Assembly: GCA_964619535.1 (NCBI GenBank) | Contig: CAZUEX010000007.1 | Span: forward strand, 1 to 64,000 | Source of the DNA: Leptonema sp964619535 | Lineage (GTDB): Bacteria > Spirochaetota > Leptospiria > Leptospirales > Leptonemataceae | Length of the DNA stretch: 64,000 nt | Direction: 5' to 3' | Shown: positions 41,643-50,674 of the stretch, one piece after another | Layout: each line of letters starts with the position of its first letter | Position numbering within the stretch: position 1 is the stretch's first letter | The notes under the pieces: model-generated | Told to the model about the DNA's origin: nothing | What the model saw: the letters and a program-made list of their open reading frames with translations, nothing else | Database searches by the model: none | Made by a program: the position numbers and the translations under genes

Positions 41643-42109
41643 CAGGAATTGCTTTCGATGTGCCTCTGCCTGTAGTTGTGATAGTCGGGAACCAGCCGAT
41701 CGTATTCATCTCGCATGAGATGCGATGAGATCATGAAGTCGGCTGAGGATCGGTTCATGGCAACCGGAATGTTCCATACAACGGCCAGTCGCAGCAGGGC
41801 CTTTACGTCCGGATCGTGTGGCTGGGTCATAAGCGGATCCCAGAAGAAGAAGAGAAAATCGAGCTTTCCTTCGGCAATCATGGCACCGATCTGCTGATCT
41901 CCGCCCAGAGGTCCGCTTTCCAGCCTTTGCACGGGCAGGCCTGTACGCTCTTCGATGAGACGGCCTGTCGTCCCCGTCGCGTACAGCAGATGCCGTGACA
42001 GAGAGCCGCTGTTAAACTCCACCCATTCGAGCAGTGTCTCTTTTCTGTGGTCATGAGCGACAAGGGCGATCCGTTTTCTGTCGCGCATCGTGATGCGTAG
42101 ATCTTTCAA
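41642..42109 (-). CDS. mgsA: Methylglyoxal synthase
   Basis: A 155-residue enzyme converting dihydroxyacetone phosphate to methylglyoxal and phosphate. Signatures present are IALVAHDHRKETLLEW, ATGTTG, the catalytic GPLGGDQQIGAMI Asp, the FFFWDPL block and HDPDVKALLRLAVVWNIPVAMN. It bypasses lower glycolysis when phosphate is short. It lies upstream of two sigma-54 activators with overlapping codons, an unusual setting. The acyP gene lies 81 bases upstream on the same strand. Confidence 0.93.
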   Translation of the reverse strand: MKDLRITMRDRKRIALVAHDHRKETLLEWVEFNSGSLSRHLLYATGTTGRLIEERTGLPVQRLESGPLGGDQQIGAMIAEGKLDFLFFFWDPLMTQPHDPDVKALLRLAVVWNIPVAMNRSSADFMISSHLMRDEYDRLVPDYHNYRQRHIESNS

Positions 42110-42190
42110 TGGCTTCTCCTGTTATCGAATCCGATGATTCGGTTTGTGTTTAGAATTGCTGACTTAGAATGAAAAAAGGGGTTCGGTGTT

Positions 42191-42481
42191 TCAGTAAACG
42201 ATGCGAAAACCCGAGCCCCCTCCTGTATGGATTGGTTCTGTAATGATTCGGTCCACTCTGGAAAGAAGGGGACCTTTCTTCAGATCGGCAAGGAACTGTT
42301 GCATGTTCGGTTCCGGTGCCCGGGCTATGCATTCAACCGTGCCGTCTGGCATATTCCGGACCTGGCCCTGGATGCCGTACTGACGGGCCTTTCCGGCTGT
42401 AAACTGCCTGAATCCAACGCCCTGCACCCGGCCTTGAACGACGATGCGCAGGGACACGATCTGTGGAGACGCAGAGTCCAT
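42191..42481 (-). CDS. acyP: Acylphosphatase
   Basis: A 96-residue protein with the acylphosphatase signature VQGRVQGVGFRQFTAGKARQYG (catalytic Arg in GVGFR) and the matching Asn in QVRNMPDGTVEC. It hydrolyses acyl phosphates such as carbamoyl phosphate or 1,3-bisphosphoglycerate. It diverges from pdxJ and precedes mgsA in the same direction, possibly in one transcript. Confidence 0.9.
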   Translation of the reverse strand: MDSASPQIVSLRIVVQGRVQGVGFRQFTAGKARQYGIQGQVRNMPDGTVECIARAPEPNMQQFLADLKKGPLLSRVDRIITEPIHTGGGSGFRIVY

Positions 42482-42612
42482 AAGGACAGGTGAAATAAAG
42501 GAAAAGCTGCCGTCAGCTACTTATTGGGGCAAATTTCAAAACAGAAGGGATTGCCCTGCAGAGACAGCAAAAAAGAATCGTATCCTGTCAGGCGGCCAGT
42601 ACAGAGGACACG

Positions 42613-43329
42613 ATGCGAGCGCTATCCGTTAACATTGATCATGTTGCCACCCTGCGTCAGGCAAGACGGACTACATACCCATCCCTGGCAACGGCTGCCG
42701 GTATCTGTGAAGTGGCCGGTGCAGATGGTATTACCCTGCACCTGCGCGAAGATCGTCGCCACATACAGGACGACGACCTGAAGATCCTGTCTGAGATCAG
42801 TCTTCTTCCCCTGACGCTTGAGATGGCGCCGACAGAAGAGATGCTGGGTATAGCCCTGCAATACCGTCCCCGTGCCGTCACCCTGGTGCCTGAGAATCGA
42901 CTTGAGATCACAACAGAAGGCGGAATCGATGCCATCCGTTCTGCCTCCTCGCTGAGGCCAGTACTGCAGGCCTTAAAAGAAGCGGGCATTCGCACCTGTC
43001 TGTTTCTTGAGCCCGAGCCCGGACAGATCGAGCAGGCCCATGCATTGCAGGCCGATTCCGTCGAGCTGCATACGGGAAGATATGCTGAGCTATTTGACGT
43101 GCAAAGGCATCTGCCAGAGCTGCAACGCATCGACGAAGCCGTGAATCTTGGTCGGTCATTAGGGCTTCAGATGAATGCCGGGCACGGCCTGCATTACCGC
43201 AATATTCGTCCTCTGGCCGCACTTTCAGGACTTCAGGAATTTTCGATCGGGCATTCGATCGTTAGCCGAGCCATCTTTGTTGGACTGGAAAAGGCCGTAC
43301 GGGAAATGGCAGATCTGGTAAGGACATAG
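42613..43329 (+). CDS. pdxJ: Pyridoxine 5'-phosphate synthase
   Basis: PdxJ condenses 1-deoxy-D-xylulose 5-phosphate with 3-amino-2-oxopropyl phosphate to make pyridoxine phosphate. The TIM-barrel signatures are intact: LSVNIDHVATLRQAR, DGITLHLREDRRHIQD, VELHTGRYAE and NAGHGLHYRN. AGAGGAC precedes the ATG. It leads the CHAT operon, 14 bases upstream; vitamin B6 synthesis and a caspase-like protein have no obvious link, so this may be transcription convenience. Confidence 0.94.
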   Translation: MRALSVNIDHVATLRQARRTTYPSLATAAGICEVAGADGITLHLREDRRHIQDDDLKILSEISLLPLTLEMAPTEEMLGIALQYRPRAVTLVPENRLEITTEGGIDAIRSASSLRPVLQALKEAGIRTCLFLEPEPGQIEQAHALQADSVELHTGRYAELFDVQRHLPELQRIDEAVNLGRSLGLQMNAGHGLHYRNIRPLAALSGLQEFSIGHSIVSRAIFVGLEKAVREMADLVRT

Positions 43330-43343
43330 GGTGATCAAAGAAG

Positions 43344-45146
43344 ATGGATACGTTTAATCTGATTATTGATCGTGTTGGCGATCGTAACGTATTCAATTTC
43401 TTCTCTGGCCGCACACCCGGGAGGGAGGCTCACCTGCAGACCCGGGTGCAGGATGATCTGATCGATGACTTTTTAAACGTGGTGCGCCGGGTTGCACTGC
43501 TATCGGGCAATCTACAGGGTGGTCAGGACGGCGATCTGGCCGGTCAGCTGTATCAGGCCGGGGAGATCGTCTTTCGCCAGTTCTTTCCTGAGCGCATCCG
43601 TTCTATCCTGCGGCGGTCTGAAGGTGGGGTCCTGTTCTTGCACATCGATCGCTCCCTGGGCCACATCCCCTGGGAATTGCTGCACGATGGAAACTCTTTT
43701 TTAACCGACCGCTTTATTATCGGACGAAACATTGGCGGCGCCTATTCTTACAGAGAAGGACTGCGTTCGCACAGGAACCGTTTGCGCATCCTGATCGTGG
43801 CCGATCCAACGAACGATCTGCCTTCTGCAGCGAGGGAAGGGCAGATGCTCTACGAAACACTCAATGCAGAGATCAGCTCTGACCTGATCGACATTCGCTA
43901 TCTTTCGGGCAAGAGGATTGGAAGGCTGGGGCTGCTTCAGGAGATGCAGGGCGTGGACATCGTCCACTTTGCAGGCCACACAGGTCGAGATGAGGAAGGT
44001 GAGGCAGGCTGGCTGCTTCATGGCGGGAAGCTGCTGCGTGCAGGTGAGATGGAGCGACTGGATTCAGCGCCGAACTTTGTCTTCTCGAATAGCTGCTCAA
44101 GCTTTGGATCCTACTCGCTGGATGAGGCCAACAGCCTGGCATCGGCCTTCATGCGTGCCGGTGTTTCGGCATACATCGGTACCTCCTGGGACATCGTCGA
44201 TACCGATGAGGTCATTGAATTTGCTCTCGAGTTTTACCGGAACATCTTTCTTGAACGGTCCGTGGGGGAGGCCCTGATCGAGGCCAGGCAGAAGGCAAGA
44301 AAAAGGAATCCAATGCATGACCTGACCTGGGCTGCTTATTTGCTGCATGGAAATCCTGTGCAGCGTCTGTTTCGTTATCCTGCGCGACGTACCTTCGATG
44401 CTTCGCGCAGCGTGTTGAATGTACGTCGCGTCCTTGAGGACTATCCGTTGCCCGTTGCCTGTTACTATGGACGCTTTGTGGAAGGGCAGGAGCAGTCGGG
44501 CATTCCCGATCCATCCGCTTTTGAAGGATTGAAAAAATCCTTTCTCTGGTTGATGGCCCTTTCCGGCGGCCTTCTTTTCGGCCTGTACCGAAAGCTGGAG
44601 CTGAAGGGCGAGCAGCCGCAGTGGCAGGAAACCGATGGCGAAAACGTAGCTTCCCATATTCATCGCTTTGCCCGTCGTCTGCATATCCTGAATCTTGAAA
44701 ATCAGCTTCCCGGTCTTGTGCAGCCACTGTTGCTTCATCGCGACAACATCGTGAAGATGATGGATATCATGCGCTTTTTCGAAACCTCGGGCAAAGAAGA
44801 GGATCCGGCAGAGCAGCTTTCGTATCTCATCACCTTTCAGTATCTTCTGGAAAACCTGTTTTTCGATCTGTCCATTCTTGGAAGAGTGGAATACTTTCAT
44901 AATCCGGGCCCTTCCTGGCCTGCCGTATTGTTTCGTGGACAGCAGGCCTCGATGATTCGCATCCTGCCTGCCTATGCCCGTGTATCAAGCCTGGAAAAAG
45001 AGCTTGAATCGCTGTCCCATCGCTTCTGTGTATACGTTCCGTCGCGAAAGATGTTGATCGATCTTGGGGATGGCTTTTCTTTTGAAAACGGAACGTTAAA
45101 ATCGTCGCTTTTCGAGATCGAACTTCATGTCAATGTGCCAGAATGA
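43344..45146 (+). CDS. CHAT-domain caspase-like protein
   Basis: A 600-residue protein with a CHAT peptidase-like domain (about 75-340). The catalytic pair of the clan is visible: His212 in IVHFAGHT and Cys251 in FVFSNSCSS. Preceding blocks (GHIPWELLHDG) and following ones (AGVSAYIGTSW, LTWAAYLLHGNP) are typical of CHAT. The last ~250 residues are an unfamiliar helical extension with one hydrophobic segment (LFWLMALSGGLLFG-like, about 395-415). Substrate is unknown. The downstream cysteine-rich gene overlaps by 20 bases, indicating a functional pair. Confidence 0.8.
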   Translation: MDTFNLIIDRVGDRNVFNFFSGRTPGREAHLQTRVQDDLIDDFLNVVRRVALLSGNLQGGQDGDLAGQLYQAGEIVFRQFFPERIRSILRRSEGGVLFLHIDRSLGHIPWELLHDGNSFLTDRFIIGRNIGGAYSYREGLRSHRNRLRILIVADPTNDLPSAAREGQMLYETLNAEISSDLIDIRYLSGKRIGRLGLLQEMQGVDIVHFAGHTGRDEEGEAGWLLHGGKLLRAGEMERLDSAPNFVFSNSCSSFGSYSLDEANSLASAFMRAGVSAYIGTSWDIVDTDEVIEFALEFYRNIFLERSVGEALIEARQKARKRNPMHDLTWAAYLLHGNPVQRLFRYPARRTFDASRSVLNVRRVLEDYPLPVACYYGRFVEGQEQSGIPDPSAFEGLKKSFLWLMALSGGLLFGLYRKLELKGEQPQWQETDGENVASHIHRFARRLHILNLENQLPGLVQPLLLHRDNIVKMMDIMRFFETSGKEEDPAEQLSYLITFQYLLENLFFDLSILGRVEYFHNPGPSWPAVLFRGQQASMIRILPAYARVSSLEKELESLSHRFCVYVPSRKMLIDLGDGFSFENGTLKSSLFEIELHVNVPE

Positions 45147-45828
45147 AAACTCCTGTGTGGCCTGCTGCGGCACATTGAACCTGAAGCTCGGCGCAGCCGA
45201 GATCTTTGAACTGCTATCGCAGCGCACGGAACAGTGTCCGGCAGCGGGGCGTGCCTCCCATGAAAGCCTGGTGGCCTATCGAACGATGCGAGAAAAGCAG
45301 GAAGCCTCGATCGAACGCTACGATGAAACCGTCTATGTCTGTCCCTTTGTTGGCTGGATTGAAAAAGGCCGCGCTGGCTGTTTGATTCATCCCTTTCGTA
45401 CCGGACGCAATAACAGCCAGAATGCCTCTTTCTACGGGGCATCGATCTGCCTGGCCTATGATTGTCGCTGTAAAGAGAAAGAGGCCCTTCAGGATTCCGG
45501 GTGGCAGCGTCTTGCCGTATCGATCAGTGCCGGAAGTACGGTGACATACTCTCGTATCATCGGTGATGCCATGCTGTATCGCCTGCTCGAGGCCATTGCA
45601 GAGCCAGCCCTTCTTATCGATACCGTTGCGGATCTTGTGGAACGGCTGGTTCGTCTGCGACTTGAGCAACCGGCCGGTCCTACCTCGTTTGAGGTTCCAG
45701 GCCAGTCGCGGCCGTCGGCTGAGGATCTGGTTCGGCTACTATTTCGAGAGGAAGACCAGGACAGGGCCCTGGCCATTGTGGCAGAAGCGATTGACGCCTT
45801 AAAAGAGTGTGGCAGACTGCAACCGTGA
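45127..45828 (+). CDS. Cysteine-rich protein, partner of the CHAT protein
   Basis: I do not recognise this 233-residue protein. The first 110 residues hold many cysteines (Cys4, 10, 13, 14, 37, and later YVCPF, AGCLIHP, SICLAYDCRC), arranged as in zinc- or iron-sulphur-binding proteins; the beginning C-x5-C-x2-CC recalls YkgJ-type proteins. The C-terminal half is helical without cysteines. It overlaps the CHAT gene by 20 bases and the YciO-like gene by 4. Either ATG at 45127 or 45133 may be used. Confidence 0.6.
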   Translation: MSMCQNENSCVACCGTLNLKLGAAEIFELLSQRTEQCPAAGRASHESLVAYRTMREKQEASIERYDETVYVCPFVGWIEKGRAGCLIHPFRTGRNNSQNASFYGASICLAYDCRCKEKEALQDSGWQRLAVSISAGSTVTYSRIIGDAMLYRLLEAIAEPALLIDTVADLVERLVRLRLEQPAGPTSFEVPGQSRPSAEDLVRLLFREEDQDRALAIVAEAIDALKECGRLQP

Positions 45829-46451
45829 TCCTTCCCTGCCACCCGGTAAATCCAGAAAAGCGGACGATACAGAAGGTCCTTGATGGGCTTTCAAGGGGCG
45901 AGATCTTTATCGTCCCAACCGATACGGTTTATGCCTTTATCTGCCACCTGGAACATCCGCGTGCCATATCTGCACTGTATCGTATCAAGGATATGCCTGA
46001 AAAGCAGCCGCTTTCGCTGCTCTGCCGTGACATCTCTATGGCAGGGCATTATACAAAGCACATTCCGGACTACGTCTTCCGGTACATGAAGCAGCATACT
46101 CCCGGTCCCTATACGTTTATCCTGCCGGCCAGCAAAGACATGGATCGACGTGGCATGGGCAGGCGCAAAGAGGTGGGGATTCGCATCGTCGATCATCCAT
46201 TGCATATAGAACTGATGAAACGGCTGGACGTTCCACTTGTATCCACATCTGTTCGTGAAGTCGAGGCCTTCGTTACATCACCTGAAACCCTCGAAGACAT
46301 CTACGGGCATCAGGTGGAGGCAGTTCTGGACGGCGGCCCACGCAAGAATGAATACACAACCATTCTGGACGGGCAGGGCGACCGTTTCAAGCTGATCCGG
46401 GAAGGGATCGGTGCCATTGATGATCTGGACTACCTGCTTGAGGAGTCCTGA
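45825..46451 (+). CDS. YciO/Sua5/YrdC-family protein
   Basis: A ~208-residue single-domain YrdC-like protein, of the YciO branch rather than TsaC: IFIVPTDTVYAFICHL, ALYRIKDMPEKQPLSLLC, PGPYTFILPAS and GIRIVDHP are visible. YrdC-domain proteins bind RNA or make threonylcarbamoyl-AMP; YciO is less active. Two GTG starts are possible; the one at 45825 forms a GTGA overlap with the upstream stop. A terminator follows. Confidence 0.78.
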   Translation: MILPCHPVNPEKRTIQKVLDGLSRGEIFIVPTDTVYAFICHLEHPRAISALYRIKDMPEKQPLSLLCRDISMAGHYTKHIPDYVFRYMKQHTPGPYTFILPASKDMDRRGMGRRKEVGIRIVDHPLHIELMKRLDVPLVSTSVREVEAFVTSPETLEDIYGHQVEAVLDGGPRKNEYTTILDGQGDRFKLIREGIGAIDDLDYLLEES

Positions 46452-46470
46452 GCCCGGCTCGGACGGTTTT
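46445..46470 (+). terminator. Probable terminator after the YciO-like gene
   Basis: A GC-rich hairpin (GTCC-T-GAGC with GCTC-GGAC, one bulge) overlaps the stop codon and is followed by GGTTTTAG. The T-run is short, so the strength is moderate. Confidence 0.45.
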
Positions 46471-46561
46471 AGCAAAAGCGTTCTATATGAAACATACGTG
46501 ACGGTTCGTCTATACATGGTTAAGACAGACCTGAAAAGGATTTTTTTGGTCTTCTTAGTTT

Positions 46562-48634
46562 ATGCAGGATGACGTTATGTACAAAAAGCGGGCACGTTTT
46601 GCCTTATCCCTTACGATCTTCAGTCTTCTTTTTTCTATAGCTGCAAGCCCTTCATCGCTGCTTGCAGAGGCGCGATTCAATCTGTCTCTGGCGGGCGAAT
46701 GGAAGTGGATGGCAGGGGATGATCAAAGCCGTTCCCTGACGGACTACGACGATTCCGGCTGGTCCACCGTAGCCCTCCCCGCAGGGAATCTGATGCCTGT
46801 TCTCAGGCAGGCACAGGGTACGTCGGGGTATTTCTGGCTTCGAAAGACCATCGAGCTTTCTGCACTGCCAACCGTTGCCGTGAACATCCAGTTCAGAGAG
46901 ATCATGAATGCGGCCGAGGTGTTTGTAAACGGCCAGAAGGTGGGCACGTCAGGGCGCTTTCCCCCTGTATTTCGTTCAGGCTGGAGCAATTTTCAGAATT
47001 TCTCCATTCCTGCCCGGGTCCTGAAGCCAGGAAAGAATGTCGTTGCCGTGCGTGTCTATTACAACGCGGAGGCCTGGGTGCTCGGTCCCATGCGCATCGT
47101 GGATCGCTCTTATGGGGACAGAGAGGCATTGGTGTATGAATTCTTTCTCATTCATGCCCTGCACGGTTTTGCCTTTCTGTTGCTTGCCGTGGCCGGTTTC
47201 TTCGTCATCTTCTATTTTCAAAGGCCACAGGAGGTTGAATACCTGTACTTCTCTGTTGCCTCCGTATCGGTTGCTCTTAGCATTTCGCTGTCTTTTCTTG
47301 AGAACCTGTATCCAGCCCTGCCGCTTTCTTCCGACGCCATCTTTGTGATCACGCAGTCCGGTTTGCTGTGCTTTCCTCCCTTCCTTTCGCTCTTTGTGTA
47401 TCAGTATTCACGCGGTCAGACGTCGTGGGTGAGGAAAGGGCTGACCGTCGTCTTTGCTGTTCTGGCCGTGCTTGTTATGGTGTTCAGCGAGGATCGGGAT
47501 GAGGCCTTGCAAAGGCGTAATCTACTGCTTCTTGCATTCAGTGTTTTTATTATCGACGTCCTGCTCCACGCTGTGGCCCTGCTTCGAGGAAGGGATCGAC
47601 GTGGCCTGTTTATTCTGGCCGCTGTTGTTCCGGTGGCCCTTCTCGGCATTCATGACGTGCTGACCTTTTCGCTGGACCTGTTTGACACAAAGATTGCACT
47701 TTTTGTGTACGGTTTTCCGCTGTTGCTGGTTATCATTGCCGCTCACCTTACAAGCCGTTTTGTTTCAAGTTTGACCGAAGCCGAGAAGCTGAACGTCGTT
47801 CTGAAAGATACGATGGACTCTTTTGCCCGGTTTGTTCCGGTTGAGTTCTTGAATCATCTGAAGAAGAAGCGGATTACCGAGGTAGAGATCGGCGATGCCA
47901 TTCGTGGCAATATGACCGTTATCTTCTGCGATATACGCAATTTTACGGCAATGTCCGAGGGGATGACTCCTGACGACAACTTTCGTTTCCTGAACTCCTA
48001 TCTGGAGCAGATGGAGCCTTCGATCAAGAAGCATCATGGATTTGTGGATAAGTTCATGGGCGATGCCATCATGGCCCTCTTTGCCGATTCTGCAGAAGAG
48101 GCCGTCCGGGCAGCCATCGATATGCGTTATGCACTGCGTTCCTATAACGAGTCTCAGGTGGCCCTGGGCAAACAGGCAGTGGAGTTCGGTATTGGAATCA
48201 ACTGCGGCGAGGTTATCCTTGGAACGGTCGGCACCACCAGCCGTATGGACACGACCGTCATCGGTGAAACGGTCAACCTTGCCTCTCGTATTGAGTCGTT
48301 GACCAAACAGTACGGGGCGGCCATACTGATCTCCTCGCATGTCTATGATCGTCTTGCGAATCCGGATGACTTCCACATCCGTGAAATCGATGTCGTTCAG
48401 GTGCGCGGAAGCAAGAAGCCGATCAAGGTGTATGAGGTTTTTGATGCCGATGAGCAGGAGGTCTTTTCGAAGAAGCAACAGCTTCTGGAATCCTTCTCCA
48501 CGGCTTTGAATCAGTATCGAGCCGGCAATGTTCAGGAGGCAGCGGTTCGATTTCAGCAATGCCTGCAGATCCTTCCTGATGATACGCCCAGCCGCATCTA
48601 TCTGGAGCGATGTCACAGCATGTCCGCTTCATGA
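46562..48634 (+). CDS. 7TMR-DISM class III adenylate cyclase
   Basis: A 690-residue sensor cyclase: signal peptide (to about 36), an extracytoplasmic jelly-roll domain (about 37-185) containing EVFVNGQKVG, seven membrane helices (about 195-400), a class III cyclase domain (about 435-620) and a C-terminal TPR-like pair of helices (about 650-685). Catalytic blocks are metal Asp in VIFCDIRNFTAMSE and DKFMGDAIM, and the NLASRIES site. It should make cAMP from a periplasmic or outer signal. It is transcribed rightward from its own promoter region (46471-46561). Confidence 0.87.
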   Translation: MQDDVMYKKRARFALSLTIFSLLFSIAASPSSLLAEARFNLSLAGEWKWMAGDDQSRSLTDYDDSGWSTVALPAGNLMPVLRQAQGTSGYFWLRKTIELSALPTVAVNIQFREIMNAAEVFVNGQKVGTSGRFPPVFRSGWSNFQNFSIPARVLKPGKNVVAVRVYYNAEAWVLGPMRIVDRSYGDREALVYEFFLIHALHGFAFLLLAVAGFFVIFYFQRPQEVEYLYFSVASVSVALSISLSFLENLYPALPLSSDAIFVITQSGLLCFPPFLSLFVYQYSRGQTSWVRKGLTVVFAVLAVLVMVFSEDRDEALQRRNLLLLAFSVFIIDVLLHAVALLRGRDRRGLFILAAVVPVALLGIHDVLTFSLDLFDTKIALFVYGFPLLLVIIAAHLTSRFVSSLTEAEKLNVVLKDTMDSFARFVPVEFLNHLKKKRITEVEIGDAIRGNMTVIFCDIRNFTAMSEGMTPDDNFRFLNSYLEQMEPSIKKHHGFVDKFMGDAIMALFADSAEEAVRAAIDMRYALRSYNESQVALGKQAVEFGIGINCGEVILGTVGTTSRMDTTVIGETVNLASRIESLTKQYGAAILISSHVYDRLANPDDFHIREIDVVQVRGSKKPIKVYEVFDADEQEVFSKKQQLLESFSTALNQYRAGNVQEAAVRFQQCLQILPDDTPSRIYLERCHSMSAS

Positions 48635-48741
48635 TGAAGAGAACCGGTATGTGGAAAAGCATTTGCCAGACAGATGCCCGATAGCGATGTGTTTCAAAAG
48701 ACCAGGGAATAACAATCTGGAATTCTTCTGTTGAGGTGCAC

Positions 48742-49494
48742 ATGGCCGGTCATTCGAAGTGGGCAAACATCAAACATCGCAAAGACGGAGCGGACCGCCG
48801 GCGCGGACGTCTCTTTACCAAACTTTCGAAGGAATTGATGGTCTCTGCCAGACTGGGGGGCTCTGATCCGAACGCCAATCCACGACTTCGTATTGCAATC
48901 AGCAAGGCCCGATCGGCCAACATGACGTCTGATACCATTGAACGGGCCATCAAGAAGGGAGCGGGCGAGCTGGAAGGACAGACCTACGAAGAGGTGTTCT
49001 ACGAAATCTATGCTCCCGGCGGTGTGGGTATTATCGTTGAGGCCATGACCGACAAAAAGAGTCGGACAACTCCAGAGATCAAAAGCATGCTGAATCGGTT
49101 TGGCGGATCACTTGCAGAAACCAATGCAGTGACCCGGCTGTTTAACCTGCGCGGCCAGATCCTGATCGAAAAACAGGCCGTCGATGAGGATCGTCTTATG
49201 GAGCTGGCCATCGAATCGGGTGCCGAAGACGTGCGGATCGATGAAGACGGCTATGAGGTTCTGACCGATCCTTCAGACTTTGCTTCGGTAAACGAGGCCC
49301 TGTCAAAAGACGGCATCGAAATACAGGAATCGGGTATTAAATACCTTCCGCTCGATGGAACGGAAGTGCCGGTCGATGCAGAGCGCGCATCGAAGACGAT
49401 GAAACTGCTTGAGATGCTTGAAGATCACGATGATGTTCAGGCCGTGTACCACAACATGCAGCTGACCGATGAAATCATGGAGGCTCTCTCGTAA
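48742..49494 (+). CDS. YebC/PmpR-family regulatory protein
   Basis: A 250-residue YebC-type protein: MAGHSKWANIKHRK, then the RRRGRLFTKLSKEL block, NMTSDTIERAIKKGAG and the GVGIIVEAMTDKKSRT part. Family members bind DNA or relieve ribosome stalling. The ATG at 48742 is chosen for the conserved start; the GTG at 48736 overlaps GAGGTG. It lies 12 bases before ruvC, the usual yebC-ruvC-ruvA arrangement. Confidence 0.9.
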   Translation: MAGHSKWANIKHRKDGADRRRGRLFTKLSKELMVSARLGGSDPNANPRLRIAISKARSANMTSDTIERAIKKGAGELEGQTYEEVFYEIYAPGGVGIIVEAMTDKKSRTTPEIKSMLNRFGGSLAETNAVTRLFNLRGQILIEKQAVDEDRLMELAIESGAEDVRIDEDGYEVLTDPSDFASVNEALSKDGIEIQESGIKYLPLDGTEVPVDAERASKTMKLLEMLEDHDDVQAVYHNMQLTDEIMEALS

Positions 49495-49506
49495 GAGAGT
49501 GGGGCG

Positions 49507-49983
49507 ATGCGCATCCTGGGAGTAGACCCTGGCTACGGACGTACAGGATGGGCTGTCGTCGAATCAAAGGAATCGCTCCTGCTGCTTGACTATGGCCTGA
49601 TTGAAACGTCGGGCAAGGATCCTCTGTCGAAACGGCTGTATCGCATCTTTGATCGACTGATGGAGGTATCATCACGCCTGATGCCTGCACGTATGGTTCT
49701 GGAACGTTTTCATCCAGGGAAAAGCATGACGACAGCAGAAGGGGTGTTTCAGGCCCGTGGGGTCGTGCTTGCAGCAGCCGGCTTTACAGGCTGCGAGGTC
49801 CTGGAGCCCACAGCGCCGCAGGTAAAGCTGGCAGTTACGGGAAGTGGCCGGGCATCCAAAGAAGACGTGCGCATTATGGTCGAACGTCTGTTGAATCTAC
49901 AGGAGTCGATCCGTCCGGATGATGTTGTGGATGCCATCGCCTGTGCCATTGCCGGTTCTGCATTGCCTGGAGTAAAGGCATGA
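49507..49983 (+). CDS. ruvC: Holliday-junction endonuclease RuvC
   Basis: A 158-residue resolvase with catalytic acidic residues: Asp in MRILGVDPGYGRTGW, Glu in MVLERFHPGKS, and the final DDVVDAIACAIAG pair. The usual length is ~170. RuvC cuts junctions moved by RuvAB. Its stop overlaps ruvA by four bases (ATGA, 49980). Confidence 0.94.
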   Translation: MRILGVDPGYGRTGWAVVESKESLLLLDYGLIETSGKDPLSKRLYRIFDRLMEVSSRLMPARMVLERFHPGKSMTTAEGVFQARGVVLAAAGFTGCEVLEPTAPQVKLAVTGSGRASKEDVRIMVERLLNLQESIRPDDVVDAIACAIAGSALPGVKA

Positions 49984-50585
49984 TTTCCGGACTGCGTGGC
50001 ACAGTTCAACGTTTTGGAGCCTCTCGCATCTACATGCTTGCAGGTGCTGTAGAGTATGAGGTTCACGTTCCACTGAATGTTTTTGAATATCTTCAACAGC
50101 ACGCAGACCGCGAACATTTTCTTTATATCTATCACCTCTTCACCTCTGAGGAGCAACGCCTGTACGGCTTTTTGCAGCCATCACAGCGTGAGCTTTTTGG
50201 AGCCATATTGTCTCTGAAAGGGTTTGGCAGCGTGCTTGCTCTGTCCGTCCTATCGCATCTTGATGTGAATGGCCTTCTTGAGTTATGCGAAAGTGGCGAT
50301 GTAAAGGCCCTGGCCCGCATCCCGCGTGTGGGCAAGAAAACGGCAGAAAGCCTTGTTTTCGAGGTCAATCAGAAGAAGGATCGCTTTCGCAAGCTGCTTG
50401 ATTCCGAAGACAGCAAGAAGGCCACGAGGCCATCGGGGGATGAAGAGGCAGATCTGGCCGAGCAGGCACTGTTGCAGCTGGGCTATAAGGACGCCCAGGT
50501 GCAGAAGGCCCTGGGGCAGGCGATTGCCCAGGCGCCACGGGCTTCAGCCTCGGAGTTGATCCGGCTGGCCTTGCGTCATCTGTAA
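49980..50585 (+). CDS. ruvA: Holliday-junction-binding protein RuvA
   Basis: A 201-residue RuvA: OB-fold start (MISGLRGTVQRFG), helix-hairpin-helix motifs (LKGFGSVLALSVLSHLD, ARIPRVGKKTAESLVFEV) and the C-terminal RuvB-binding helices (EADLAEQALLQLGYKDAQVQKAL). It loads RuvB onto junctions. It is coupled to ruvC; ruvB is about 17 kb upstream. Confidence 0.94.
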   Translation: MISGLRGTVQRFGASRIYMLAGAVEYEVHVPLNVFEYLQQHADREHFLYIYHLFTSEEQRLYGFLQPSQRELFGAILSLKGFGSVLALSVLSHLDVNGLLELCESGDVKALARIPRVGKKTAESLVFEVNQKKDRFRKLLDSEDSKKATRPSGDEEADLAEQALLQLGYKDAQVQKALGQAIAQAPRASASELIRLALRHL

Positions 50586-50674
50586 GGCCGTCATCGGGGG
50601 ACTTTTTTTGCCGGCGATTCGTCCAGGTCTGAAAAAAGTGATACCAATTCTAAACCGGCCCTCTGTAAACGGTT

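Noticed and set aside
42110..42190. Sigma-54 promoter before mgsA
   Set aside because: No TGGCAC-N5-TTGC pattern could be found on either strand in the gap, so autoregulation by the activators is not supported.
44097..44900. 267-codon open frame antisense to the CHAT gene
   Set aside because: Antisense shadow with no recognised motif or ribosome-binding site; the plus-strand CHAT residues are clear.
47765..48616. 283-codon open frame on the minus strand inside the DISM cyclase gene
   Set aside because: It lies fully antisense to the catalytic domain of a convincing gene; its translation has no domain features and its codons merely mirror those of the cyclase.
49486..49499. Terminator at the yebC-ruvC junction
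   Set aside because: CTCTCT/AGAGAG can form a short hairpin but there is no T-run, and ruvC begins 8 bases later, so it is not a stop for the operon.
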